Assembly: GCA_902796075.1 (NCBI GenBank)
Contig: CADBNN010000048.1
Location: 1 to 43,051 of the forward strand
DNA from: Oscillospiraceae bacterium
GTDB lineage: Bacteria; Bacillota; Clostridia; Oscillospirales; Acutalibacteraceae
Length of the DNA stretch: 43,051 nucleotides
Reading direction: 5' to 3'
Shown here piece after piece: positions 19,449-26,046 of the stretch; the stretch's first letter is position 1; every line of letters starts with the position of its first letter. The position numbers and the translations under genes were made by a program. Below the pieces are notes generated by a model. It saw only the letters and a list, made by a program, of their open reading frames with translations, searched no databases and was not told the origin of the DNA.

Positions 19449-20159
19449 TTACGCGCCGAATACCCGATGCATCATTTCCTTATAGGCGTCTTCCACCCCG
19501 CCCAGGTCACGGCGGAACCGGTCTTTATCCAGCTTTTCGTTGGTGGTCGCGTCCCAGAAGCGGCAGGTATCGGGTGAAATCTCGTCCGCCAGCACAATGG
19601 TGCCGTCCGCCAGACGACCGAATTCCAGTTTGAAGTCCACAAGTTTTACGTTGAGCGAAAGGAAATAATCCTTCAAAACCTCGTTTACCTTAAAGGCCAT
19701 GGTTTTAATGGTTTCGATTTCCTTCGCCGTGGCCAAATGCAGAGCCAGCGCATGATAATCATTGATGAGCGGATCGTGAAGATCATCGTTTTTATAAGAA
19801 AATTCGATCGTGGGGGCGTCAAACACAATGCCTTCTTCCACGCCGTAGCGTTTGGCGAAGGAACCGGCGGAAATATTGCGAATAATCACTTCCAGCGGTA
19901 CAATGCTGACTTTTTTCACCACCGTTTCCCGTTCGTTCAGTTCTTCAACATAATGGGTGGGAACGCCTTGTTTCTCCAGCAGGCGCATCAGGTAATTAGA
20001 CATGCGGTTATTCACCACGCCCTTGCCCACAATGGTGCCTTTTTTGGTACCGTCAAAGGCAGTGGCGTCGTCTTTATACGAAACGATGACCCGGTCTGCC
20101 TGCTCGGTGGCAAATACTTTTTTGGCTTTGCCTTCATATAACTGTTCCCGTTTTTCCAT
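19449..20159 (-). CDS. purC: SAICAR synthetase
   Basis: A 236-residue ATP-dependent ligase joining aspartate to CAIR. It begins [15 protein letters not shown], the typical PurC N-terminus with the phosphate-contacting GKAKK. Later blocks: [22 protein letters not shown] and [14 protein letters not shown] (about 195-208), all family-conserved. Start ATG 20159 is preferred to a TTG six codons upstream, which overlaps the purE stop; GAGAGGGG is correctly spaced for the ATG. Length is standard. It follows purE and precedes purF by 20 bases. Confidence 0.97.
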   Translation of the reverse strand: MEKREQLYEGKAKKVFATEQADRVIVSYKDDATAFDGTKKGTIVGKGVVNNRMSNYLMRLLEKQGVPTHYVEELNERETVVKKVSIVPLEVIIRNISAGSFAKRYGVEEGIVFDAPTIEFSYKNDDLHDPLINDYHALALHLATAKEIETIKTMAFKVNEVLKDYFLSLNVKLVDFKLEFGRLADGTIVLADEISPDTCRFWDATTNEKLDKDRFRRDLGGVEDAYKEMMHRVFGA

Positions 20160-20173
20160 GGTAAAAACCCCTC

Positions 20174-20677
20174 TCAAGATAATGATGCGTTGAATTGTGC
20201 CGCCACGGCGGCGTCTTTTTGCAGCACGGTTTGCGCGTCGACCGCCCGCTTATCGTCCAGCCGGGACGCCAGGTCGGCGTCGGTCACCGCCAAGATCTGC
20301 AGGCATAACAAAGCGGCATTGGCAGCGCCCCCTACGGCAACGGTAGCCACCGGAATGCCGGTGGGCATTTGCACAGTAGATAACAACGCGTCCAAGCCGC
20401 TGAAAGCTCCCCCGGCCACCGGCACACCGATAACCGGCAGGGTGGTGTTGGCCGCCAAAGCGCCCGCCAAATGGGCCGCCAGGCCGGCCAGTGCGATGAT
20501 AGCCCCAAAGCCGTTTTGCCGGGCCGATCGGCTGAAGTCCCGGGCCTGATCGGGCGTGCGATGAGCCGAAAACACATGCACCTCGTAAGGCGCCTGAAAA
20601 GCCTGCAGCACGTCAATGGCTTTTTGCGCCACCGGCAGATCGCTGTCGCTGCCCATAATCACCGCGATTTTTTTCAT
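20174..20677 (-). CDS. purE: N5-CAIR mutase / AIR carboxylase (PurE)
   Basis: A 167-residue Pur[13 protein letters not shown] (9-20) is the nucleotide loop, SAHRTPD (about 38-44) and the AGLAAHLAG stretch form the active site, and [16 protein letters not shown] is the C-terminal family block. The pattern is closest to class I PurE, which usually partners the ATP-dependent PurK; no purK lies in this window. It is the first gene of the operon. ATG 20677 follows a GGGGGG-rich site about 27 bases downstream of the riboswitch terminator, so its transcription is under direct riboswitch control. Confidence 0.95.
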   Translation of the reverse strand: MKKIAVIMGSDSDLPVAQKAIDVLQAFQAPYEVHVFSAHRTPDQARDFSRSARQNGFGAIIALAGLAAHLAGALAANTTLPVIGVPVAGGAFSGLDALLSTVQMPTGIPVATVAVGGAANAALLCLQILAVTDADLASRLDDKRAVDAQTVLQKDAAVAAQFNASLS

Positions 20678-20703
20678 CGGTATCCCCCCAACAAATCATA
20701 AAA

Positions 20704-20730
20704 CAAAAAGGGCGCGCGAACCCCTTTTTT
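20704..20730 (-). terminator. Intrinsic terminator of the ZTP riboswitch expression platform
   Basis: On the minus strand AAAAAAGGGG-(TTCGCGCG)-CCCTTTTTG forms a hairpin with a T tract. In addition GCGCCC next to the T tract (plus 20710-20715) can pair with GGGCGC of the aptamer's 3' conserved segment (20746-20751). Ligand-bound pseudoknot and terminator stem are therefore mutually exclusive, the arrangement of a transcriptional ON switch. Confidence 0.85.
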
Positions 20731-20744
20731 ACAAAGCAGGTGCG

Positions 20745-20823
20745 TGCGCCCAGACGGTCGGCGATCAGTTACGTTCCTTGTTCCCCCGTGGTGATCCACT
20801 TTGTTCCGTCAGTCACAAGGAAT
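20745..20823 (-). promoter_or_regulatory. ZTP (pfl) riboswitch controlling the purine operon
   Basis: Minus-strand leader of purE. P1 pairs TTCCTTGT (20815-20822) with ACAAGGAA (20774-20781). Inside follow the conserved GACTGACG, P2 GTGG-ATCA-CCAC (20788-20799) and the GGGGGA strand; after a variable stretch comes CCGTCTGGGC (about 20748-20757), matching the CCGCCUGGGC pseudoknot segment. These are the hallmark elements of the ZTP riboswitch, which senses ZMP/ZTP, intermediates that build up when 10-formyl-folate is short, and turns on purine and folate genes. The operon downstream has both formyltransferases, glyA and fhs, which is the expected regulon. Confidence 0.93.
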
Positions 20824-20860
20824 GGTGGGCTTCCAAACACTTCCCACAATTTATAGGTAA

Positions 20861-20890
20861 AGTATACCACAAACCGAAAAGCCTTGTCAA
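20861..20890 (-). promoter_or_regulatory. Promoter of the purine operon
   Basis: Minus-strand TTGACA (20885-20890), 18-base spacer, TATACT (20861-20866). Transcription would start about 20854, some 30 bases ahead of the ZTP aptamer and about 60 bases after the MFS stop. No purine-box-like repeat was noticed. Confidence 0.8.
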
Positions 20891-20950
20891 GAAAATACGG
20901 GCAGGAATTTTACACAAACACAACAAACAATCGGCGTGTGTTTTTGTATG

Positions 20951-22198
20951 TTAATTATCCGTATTGTAAATGGCGGCCACGTGGCGCCGGTTGCCGCCGA
21001 TGAATCCCAAAGCCGCCACCACCGTTAGCAACATAACGCAGGTAATAATGCCCCGCATGGGCAACACCTCCGCCAGCGCGCCGGAAAGCAAACTGCCCGC
21101 CACCGTGCCCATCATATTCATGGTTTGAAAGGTGCCGTTGAATCGGCCCTTCTTTTCATCGGGCACATAGTTTTGGGTGGCGGCGATGCGGATGGTGTAG
21201 GACGTAACGCCCAGTATCCCGTTAAGTCCGGCCAAAAGCATCATAACGCCCAGAGGAAAATATAAGTACACTCCGTCAAACAGGTTGGTGAGCACGTATA
21301 CCGCCAGCGCAATGCCAAACCGGCCGGCCACCGGCAGCTTCCATTTGTAATGGATAAGCCCGCCGACGGCCCGTGTGACCGAAGCGGTGCCCCAAACCAG
21401 CATATATAAATATTTGCCCTGTTCAAAAGTCGACTCAAAATAAGGCAGCGTAAGCGCGTCGCTTACACCAAAGGCAAAAGACGAAGCGGTAAAATACAGC
21501 GCAACGGCCAACAGGCCCTTTTCGCTCACCAGGTAGGTCATGCCTTCCTTAAAATCATCCGTTAGTTTGCGCAGCAAACGGCCCCCTTCGGGGCGGCGGG
21601 TCTGCAAATACTCCTCCCGGGCGGTAATGCGGGTCTCCAGCAAAGCGGCCGCAAAATACGTAACGCCGTTGGCCAAAAACAGGGGCACAATGCCCACCCA
21701 GTCATACACCACCGCCGAAACCGGCACCATCACCATGGTGAGCGTTTCCAGGGTGCTGGCCACCGAATAGGCCTTTTGAAAATTGCCCTTAGTGATAAGC
21801 AAAGGGTAAAAACTGTCATAGGCCACATAATAAATGCTGTTGATGGTGCCCAGCAACAAGGTGGCCGCCGCCAGCACAGCAAAATGGAACCAGCCTGCCG
21901 CCAGCACACCCGCCAGCACCACATACAGGCCGGCGGAGATAAAGTCGAGGGTGTAGATCACCCGTTTGCGGGAAAACCGGTCTAAAAACGGGCCGCTTAA
22001 CGTGGGCACCACAATGCTTGGCACCATAAACAGCACGTGATACAGCGCAAACAAAAAGGTAGACTGGGTCAGGTCCAGCACCAGCAGGCTCATGGCAAAG
22101 CCGGACAGCGAACTGCCCAACATGGAAATCACACTGCCGGCGGTGATAATGGTAAAATCTTTTGTCCACAAAGGGGTGGACGGTGTATTGGTTGACAT
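20951..22198 (-). CDS. Major facilitator superfamily transporter
   Basis: A 415-residue membrane protein with about twelve hydrophobic segments. The loop between segments 2 and 3 reads GPFLDRFSRKRVIYTLD (about 69-85), the MFS motif-A variant with the D-R/K pattern; a matching loop DEKKGRFNGTFQTMNMMG is in the second half. The general character is that of the MFS_3 group, which includes macrolide-type efflux proteins, but the substrate cannot be told. Start ATG 22198 lies 12 bases after the FNT stop, with AAAGAGGTTATT upstream, so it is second in a bicistronic unit with the FNT gene. The stop is about 60 bases before the purine promoter; no strong terminator was noticed between them. Confidence 0.85.
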   Translation of the reverse strand: MSTNTPSTPLWTKDFTIITAGSVISMLGSSLSGFAMSLLVLDLTQSTFLFALYHVLFMVPSIVVPTLSGPFLDRFSRKRVIYTLDFISAGLYVVLAGVLAAGWFHFAVLAAATLLLGTINSIYYVAYDSFYPLLITKGNFQKAYSVASTLETLTMVMVPVSAVVYDWVGIVPLFLANGVTYFAAALLETRITAREEYLQTRRPEGGRLLRKLTDDFKEGMTYLVSEKGLLAVALYFTASSFAFGVSDALTLPYFESTFEQGKYLYMLVWGTASVTRAVGGLIHYKWKLPVAGRFGIALAVYVLTNLFDGVYLYFPLGVMMLLAGLNGILGVTSYTIRIAATQNYVPDEKKGRFNGTFQTMNMMGTVAGSLLSGALAEVLPMRGIITCVMLLTVVAALGFIGGNRRHVAAIYNTDN

Positions 22199-22210
22199 AA
22201 TAACCTCTTT

Positions 22211-22825
22211 CTATGCTTGTTTGGGCTCCAGCTGGGTCAAGCCGCGCAACGCCAGCGCGCCCAACGAATTGCCCACTGTTACCAACAACAAAAACAGCAG
22301 GCTTTGCCATGCGTCGGCCGGAGAGGCAACGGCAAACGCGCAATAACACATATCGGCAATGCTGTGTTCAAATCCGCACAGAATAAATACGCTCACGCAC
22401 AAAATCACGCCGGCAATGCCGCTGATCTCGTGAGGGTGCCGGCGAAAGTTTTCCACCGCCGCATACATCAGCAGCCCGCAACAAAAGCCCAGCAGCAGCA
22501 CGGCATACCAGGGCAGCGCCAGTTTGTTTGCTACCATTTGGGCAGCCGTTTGGTGCAGCGCCGGTCGTGCCACCCGCACAGCGGCCGCCAGCAGCACGCA
22601 GCCCGTTAAATTGCCAAGCCAAATCACCAAACAGTTGGGCTTGTTGCGGTTGGCCAGCACATAACCGATTTTGCCGGTGAACAAGTGCATGCCGAAAGAG
22701 CAGATCAAAAACAGCCCCACCGAAAACAGCAGCGCCCCCACCACCCGATCTTCGCACGACAAATAAACTGTAGCACCGATGCCGATCATCATGCCCGCGG
22801 CGACAGAACGTAAAAAGTTGACCAT
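22211..22825 (-). CDS. Formate/nitrite transporter (FNT) family channel
   Basis: A 204-residue membrane protein with about six hydrophobic segments. It shows FNT features: AAGMMIGIGATVYL near the N-terminus, FGMHLFTGKIGYVL around segment 2, GNLTGCVLLA, and the diagnostic GFEHSIADM (about 150-158) carrying the pore histidine. It is shorter than the usual 250-290 residues because the cytoplasmic tails are trimmed. Start ATG 22825 has GGAGGGTCCTGTT upstream. FNT channels pass formate, nitrite or hydrosulphide as acid-coupled anions. Its closeness to a formate-using purine operon suggests formate, which is inference. It has its own promoter and a leader hairpin. Confidence 0.88.
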   Translation of the reverse strand: MVNFLRSVAAGMMIGIGATVYLSCEDRVVGALLFSVGLFLICSFGMHLFTGKIGYVLANRNKPNCLVIWLGNLTGCVLLAAAVRVARPALHQTAAQMVANKLALPWYAVLLLGFCCGLLMYAAVENFRRHPHEISGIAGVILCVSVFILCGFEHSIADMCYCAFAVASPADAWQSLLFLLLVTVGNSLGALALRGLTQLEPKQA

Positions 22826-22851
22826 AACAGGACCCTCCGTTTTCGGTTTTG

Positions 22852-22884
22852 GTAAACACCGGCCATTGGGCAGCCGGCGTTTAC
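22852..22884 (-). promoter_or_regulatory. Leader hairpin at the 5' end of the FNT mRNA
   Basis: Twelve-base arms (22852-22863 and 22873-22884) pair with one G-T wobble around a nine-base loop. It begins almost at the expected transcription start, has no T tract, and so is more likely an mRNA-stabilising 5' stem than a terminator. Confidence 0.55.
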
Positions 22885-22890
22885 GCGACT

Positions 22891-22919
22891 ATTGTAACAC
22901 ACGCGTTCCCTCACCGCAA
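22891..22919 (-). promoter_or_regulatory. Promoter of the FNT-MFS unit
   Basis: Minus-strand TTGCGG (22914-22919), 17-base spacer, TACAAT (22891-22896). It is divergent from the arsR promoter about 115 bases away; the stretch between them (22920-23033) shows no gene. Confidence 0.7.
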
Positions 22920-23033
22920 GCCAAATGTCGTCCCTTTTTGCAATTATTCGCCATTTTGTGCGGATTTCTTCGGCAGTTTTGCTCCGGTAAAGCAGCATTT
23001 TCAAAAAATATCACACGTCTTCTCTTTTAGGGG

Positions 23034-23081
23034 TTGACAAACGCTGTGTTTTGTGTATACTATAGTTGAACAATTATTCAA
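23034..23081 (+). promoter_or_regulatory. Promoter and ArsR/SmtB-type operator of the metal-efflux operon
   Basis: TTGACA (23034-23039), 16-base spacer, TATACT (23056-23061). Just downstream TTGAA-CAATTA-TTCAA (23066-23081) is the inverted repeat typical of SmtB/CadC-family operators; it covers the start site, so bound repressor would block transcription until metal binds. Confidence 0.85.
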
Positions 23082-23099
23082 ATGAAAGGTTGTGCAATC

Positions 23100-23456
23100 G
23101 TGTCCAATGCAGTACCGGGCTGTGATTATATGAACGCCCACCAGGATATTATTCAGCGGGTAAACGAATCCATGCCGGAAGATGAAGTGTTATACGATCT
23201 GGCCGAACTATACAAGGTGTTTGGCGACACCACCCGCATTAAAATCCTGTACGTTTTGTTTGAATCGGAAATGTGCGTGTGCGACATTGCGCAGTTGCTG
23301 AACATGAGCACTTCGGCCATTTCCCATCAACTGCGGGTGCTTAAGCAGGCCCAGCTGGTGAAATACCGGCGGGATGGCAAGGCCGTCTTCTATTCCCTGG
23401 CGGACGACCACGTGCGCACCATTATTGACCAGGGTATGGAACATGTGGAAGAATAG
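23100..23456 (+). CDS. ArsR/SmtB-family metal-responsive repressor
   Basis: A 118-residue winged-helix repressor. Start GTG 23100 is chosen because AAAGG lies ten bases upstream; an in-frame ATG at 23082 directly abuts the operator and has no ribosome site. Both known metal-site types are present. The alpha3N set has Cys8 from the N-terminus plus Cys59 and Cys61 (EMCVCD), as in cadmium sensors. The alpha5 set has Asp102, His104, His115 and Glu118, with exactly the SmtB spacing (104, 106, 117, 120), as in zinc sensors. The recognition helix is SAISHQLRVLKQA. It probably represses its own operon and senses Zn(II), Cd(II) or Pb(II). Confidence 0.93.
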   Translation: MSNAVPGCDYMNAHQDIIQRVNESMPEDEVLYDLAELYKVFGDTTRIKILYVLFESEMCVCDIAQLLNMSTSAISHQLRVLKQAQLVKYRRDGKAVFYSLADDHVRTIIDQGMEHVEE

Positions 23457-23468
23457 GAGGAAACCCAC

Positions 23469-23687
23469 ATGCGAAAAACATTTGAACTGATCGATTTAGA
23501 CTGCGCCAACTGCGCCGCCAAAATGGAAAACGGCATTAAACAGTTGGAGGGCGTAACGAACGCCAGCGTGAACTTTTTGACCCAAAAAATGACGGTGGAG
23601 GCCGACGACGCCCGGTTTAGCGACGTGATGAAACAAGTCGTAAAACTCTGCCGCCGCATTGAACCGGATTGTGAGATCGTATTATGA
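23469..23687 (+). CDS. Free-standing HMA domain (metallochaperone-like)
   Basis: A 72-residue heavy-metal-associated domain, ferredoxin-like fold, with the metal motif DCANC (Asp11, Cys12, Cys15). An acidic residue before CxxC is the form found in zinc/cadmium ATPases. AGGAGG lies nine bases upstream. It overlaps the ATPase gene by four bases (ATGA). The ATPase that follows has no N-terminal HMA of its own, so this protein looks like the detached metal-binding domain, handing ions to the pump or tuning it. Confidence 0.92.
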   Translation: MRKTFELIDLDCANCAAKMENGIKQLEGVTNASVNFLTQKMTVEADDARFSDVMKQVVKLCRRIEPDCEIVL

Positions 23688-25525
23688 CGAAAAAACAAAC
23701 CAAACTGCTCATTCGCATCGGCGTGGGCGCCGTGCTGCTGCTGGCGGCGGTGCTGCTGCCGGTAACGGGGCTGTGGCGGCTGCCCCTGTTTTTACTGCCC
23801 TACTGCACGGTGGGATATGACGTGCTGTGGAAAGCCGCCCGCAATATCGTCCACGGGCAGGTGTTTGACGAAAACTTTTTAATGTGCGTCGCCACCTTGG
23901 GCGCTCTTGCCATCGGAGAATATCCGGAAGCGGTGTTCGTTATGCTGTTTTACCAGGTGGGCGAACTGTTTCAAAGCGTGGCGGTGGGCAAAAGCCGCCG
24001 CTCCATCGCTTCTTTGATGGACATCCGGCCCGACACGGCCAACCTGCTGCAAAACGGCGAACCGGTCAAGGTGAGCCCCGAAGACGTGCGGGTGGGCGAC
24101 GTGATCCTGATCCAGCCGGGCGAAAAGATCCCGCTGGACGGCGTGGTGATCGAAGGCGCCTCTTCCCTTTCCACGGTGGCGCTCACAGGGGAATCCGCAC
24201 CCCGGGACGTGGCGCCGGGCGATACGGTGCTGAGCGGTTGTGTGAACATGCAGGGTGTGCTGCAAGTGCGGGTACAAAAGCCCTTTGCCGAATCTACGGC
24301 CGTTAAAATTTTGGAACTTGTGGAAAACGCCGGCGCCGTGAAGGCCAAATCGGAAAACTTTATCACCAAATTCGCCCGCTGGTACACCCCCGTGGTGGTG
24401 ATTGCCGCGCTGTTGTTGGCGGTGGTGCCGCCTCTGGTGGCAGGCGGGTGGAGCCAATGGATTCACCGGGCGCTCATCTTTTTGGTGGTATCCTGTCCCT
24501 GCGCGCTGGTCATTTCGGTGCCCCTCACCTTCTTCGGCGGCATCGGCGGCGCTTCCCGCAGCGGCATATTGATCAAAGGTTCTCAATATATGGAAACCCT
24601 GGCCAACGTGCGCACGGTGGTGTTTGACAAAACCGGCACCCTGACCAAAGGGGTGTTTGAAGTGGTGGCGGTACATCCCCACGCGGTCAGCGAAGCGCAG
24701 GTGCTGGCGCTGGCGGCTTCGGCCGAGCAGTTTTCCACCCATCCCATTGCGCTTTCTTTGCGTGCGGCCGGCAAAATGCTGATCCCTGCCGAACAGGTGA
24801 CCGACGTGCAGGAGGTCGCCGGCCGGGGCGTGGCCGCCACTGTGCGGGGCGTGCCGGTGCTGGTGGGCAACGAAGCTCTGCTGCGCGACCACGGCATAGC
24901 CGGCCATCCTTGCCATAAAACCGGCACCATTGTGCACGTGGCGGCCGGCGGCAAGTATTTGGGCCATATTGTGATTTCCGACGCCGTTAAACCCCATGCG
25001 GCCGACGCGGTGGCCCGTCTTAAAGCCCTGGGCGTGGCCCGCACGGTACTGTTGACCGGCGATCGGCAAGCCGCCGCGCAAGAGGTGGCCGGCGCGCTGG
25101 GGATCGATGAATTGTTTGCCGAACTGCTGCCCGGCGATAAAGTAGACCGGGTAGAAGCCCTGCTGGACCGGCAGGAACGCGGCACTCTGGCCTTTGTGGG
25201 CGACGGCATGAACGACGCCCCCGTGCTGGCCCGGGCCGACGTGGGCATTGCCATGGGCGGCATGGGATCTGACGCCGCCATTGAAGCCGCCGACGTGGTA
25301 CTGATGGACGACGATCCCGCCCGGGTGCCGCAGGCGGTAGCCATCGCCCGGCACACGCTGGCCATTGTGCGGCAAAACATTGCGTTTGCCCTGGGCGTGA
25401 AAGCGCTGGTGCTGGTGTTGGCAGCCTTTGGCCTGGCTCCCATGTGGCTGGCCGTATTTGCCGACGTAGGCGTTTCGGTCATTGCCATTCTCAACGCCAC
25501 CCGCGCGCTGCGTGTGGCCGCGTGA
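23684..25525 (+). CDS. P1B-type Zn/Cd/Pb-exporting ATPase
   Basis: A 613-residue heavy-metal P-type ATPase. Motifs: TGES at 168-171 (actuator), CPC at 271-273 in the SCPCALVISVPL membrane helix, DKTGT with phosphorylated Asp315, HP at 353-354 (nucleotide domain), GDGMNDAPVL (hinge), and Asp594 in the last helix (FADVGVS), the position that marks the zinc/cadmium group. About eight membrane helices. No N-terminal HMA, unlike ZntA/CadA of about 700 residues; the upstream small gene supplies it. The regulator, chaperone and pump form a self-contained efflux operon ended by a strong terminator. Confidence 0.95.
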   Translation: MTKKQTKLLIRIGVGAVLLLAAVLLPVTGLWRLPLFLLPYCTVGYDVLWKAARNIVHGQVFDENFLMCVATLGALAIGEYPEAVFVMLFYQVGELFQSVAVGKSRRSIASLMDIRPDTANLLQNGEPVKVSPEDVRVGDVILIQPGEKIPLDGVVIEGASSLSTVALTGESAPRDVAPGDTVLSGCVNMQGVLQVRVQKPFAESTAVKILELVENAGAVKAKSENFITKFARWYTPVVVIAALLLAVVPPLVAGGWSQWIHRALIFLVVSCPCALVISVPLTFFGGIGGASRSGILIKGSQYMETLANVRTVVFDKTGTLTKGVFEVVAVHPHAVSEAQVLALAASAEQFSTHPIALSLRAAGKMLIPAEQVTDVQEVAGRGVAATVRGVPVLVGNEALLRDHGIAGHPCHKTGTIVHVAAGGKYLGHIVISDAVKPHAADAVARLKALGVARTVLLTGDRQAAAQEVAGALGIDELFAELLPGDKVDRVEALLDRQERGTLAFVGDGMNDAPVLARADVGIAMGGMGSDAAIEAADVVLMDDDPARVPQAVAIARHTLAIVRQNIAFALGVKALVLVLAAFGLAPMWLAVFADVGVSVIAILNATRALRVAA

Positions 25526-25540
25526 CCCAAATATATAACC

Positions 25541-25567
25541 AAAACCCCGTTCGATTGAACGGGGTTT
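25541..25567 (+). terminator. Terminator of the metal-efflux operon
   Basis: AAAACCCCGTTC-GATT-GAACGGGGTTTTT, a twelve-base perfect stem followed by T's, 16 bases after the ATPase stop. Confidence 0.93.
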
Positions 25568-25638
25568 TTGATGAGCGAAAACAACTCTTGCGATCCGCTG
25601 TGCACGAACGTTTAACCGTTTTTCCAGTCTTTCCCCGG

Positions 25639-25667
25639 TTGCGGCGGGGCGCGGCATCCGTTACACT
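25639..25667 (+). promoter_or_regulatory. Candidate promoter of the small membrane protein gene
   Basis: TTGCGG (25639-25644), 17-base spacer, TACACT (25662-25667), about 23 bases ahead of ATG 25690. Consensus match is moderate. Confidence 0.5.
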
Positions 25668-25689
25668 ATCCATGCAAGGGGGCGGTTTT

Positions 25690-25944
25690 ATGAAAACGAT
25701 TTTGCAGCAGGTACGACAAACGGTGGCTGACATGCACCCATTTCCCCAGTGGGTACTGGTTGGCTTTGTTTACGCCGCTGTGATTACATACACGCTGTGC
25801 GCGGCGGCCGGGTTTGGCCTATGGGGCGATCCCTGCGAAGCAACGGCCCGCGCCCAAGCCTTGTTTGAAACCGGCACCGGCTTTTTGGCGGCCGGCGGGC
25901 TGGGCGTTCCGCTGATGGATCTGATGTGGCGGCGAGGCGGTTGA
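25690..25944 (+). CDS. Small two-helix membrane protein, unknown function
   Basis: An 84-residue protein starting at ATG 25690 with AAGGGGGCG upstream. Residues about 19-44 (PQWVLVGFVYAAVITYTLCA) and about 61-78 are hydrophobic, separated by a polar loop with DPCEATARAQALFETG; the end is WRRGG. I do not recognise a family. It has its own promoter and lies in the gap between the metal pump and the acyl-CoA ligase. An upstream in-frame extension to 25444 would run through the terminator and the end of the ATPase and is not credible. Confidence 0.6.
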   Translation: MKTILQQVRQTVADMHPFPQWVLVGFVYAAVITYTLCAAAGFGLWGDPCEATARAQALFETGTGFLAAGGLGVPLMDLMWRRGG

Positions 25945-25959
25945 AATGCCCCCGGTGGG

Positions 25960-25988
25960 TTGCATTCCCGCGGGAAATATGCTATACT
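25960..25988 (+). promoter_or_regulatory. Promoter with a 12-base palindrome in its spacer (acyl-CoA ligase operon)
   Basis: TTGCAT (25960-25965), 17-base spacer, TATACT (25983-25988) with TG before it (extended -10). The perfect palindrome TTCCCGCGGGAA (25965-25976) fills the spacer between the two elements, where a bound dimeric repressor would exclude RNA polymerase. Confidence 0.75.
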
Positions 25989-26018
25989 GGCAAAAACGAC
26001 GATCACCGCGTTTTTGCC
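25989..26018 (+). promoter_or_regulatory. 5'-end hairpin of the acyl-CoA ligase mRNA (possible attenuator)
   Basis: GGCAAAAACG (25989-25998) and CGTTTTTGCC (26009-26018) form a perfect ten-base stem with a ten-base loop, starting right after the -10. It is followed by GGTATTTTTTTG, so it could terminate part of the transcripts or simply protect the 5' end. Confidence 0.5.
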
Positions 26019-26046
26019 GGTATTTTTTTGAAAGGAAGTGGGACTG

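Noticed and set aside
20745..20823. Guanine/adenine (purine) riboswitch or tetrahydrofolate riboswitch ahead of purE
   Set aside because: The two kissing loops of the purine aptamer are absent, whereas the ordered ZTP elements (GACTG, P2, GGGGGA, CCGTCTGGGC) fit well.
23879..25657. 592-codon open frame on the minus strand opposite the metal ATPase
   Set aside because: His/Arg/Gly-rich shadow frame running through the terminator; the ATPase on the other strand has every expected motif.
25444..25689. N-terminal extension of the small membrane protein
   Set aside because: It would overlap the end of the ATPase gene in another frame and cross the terminator; ATG 25690 has its own ribosome site.
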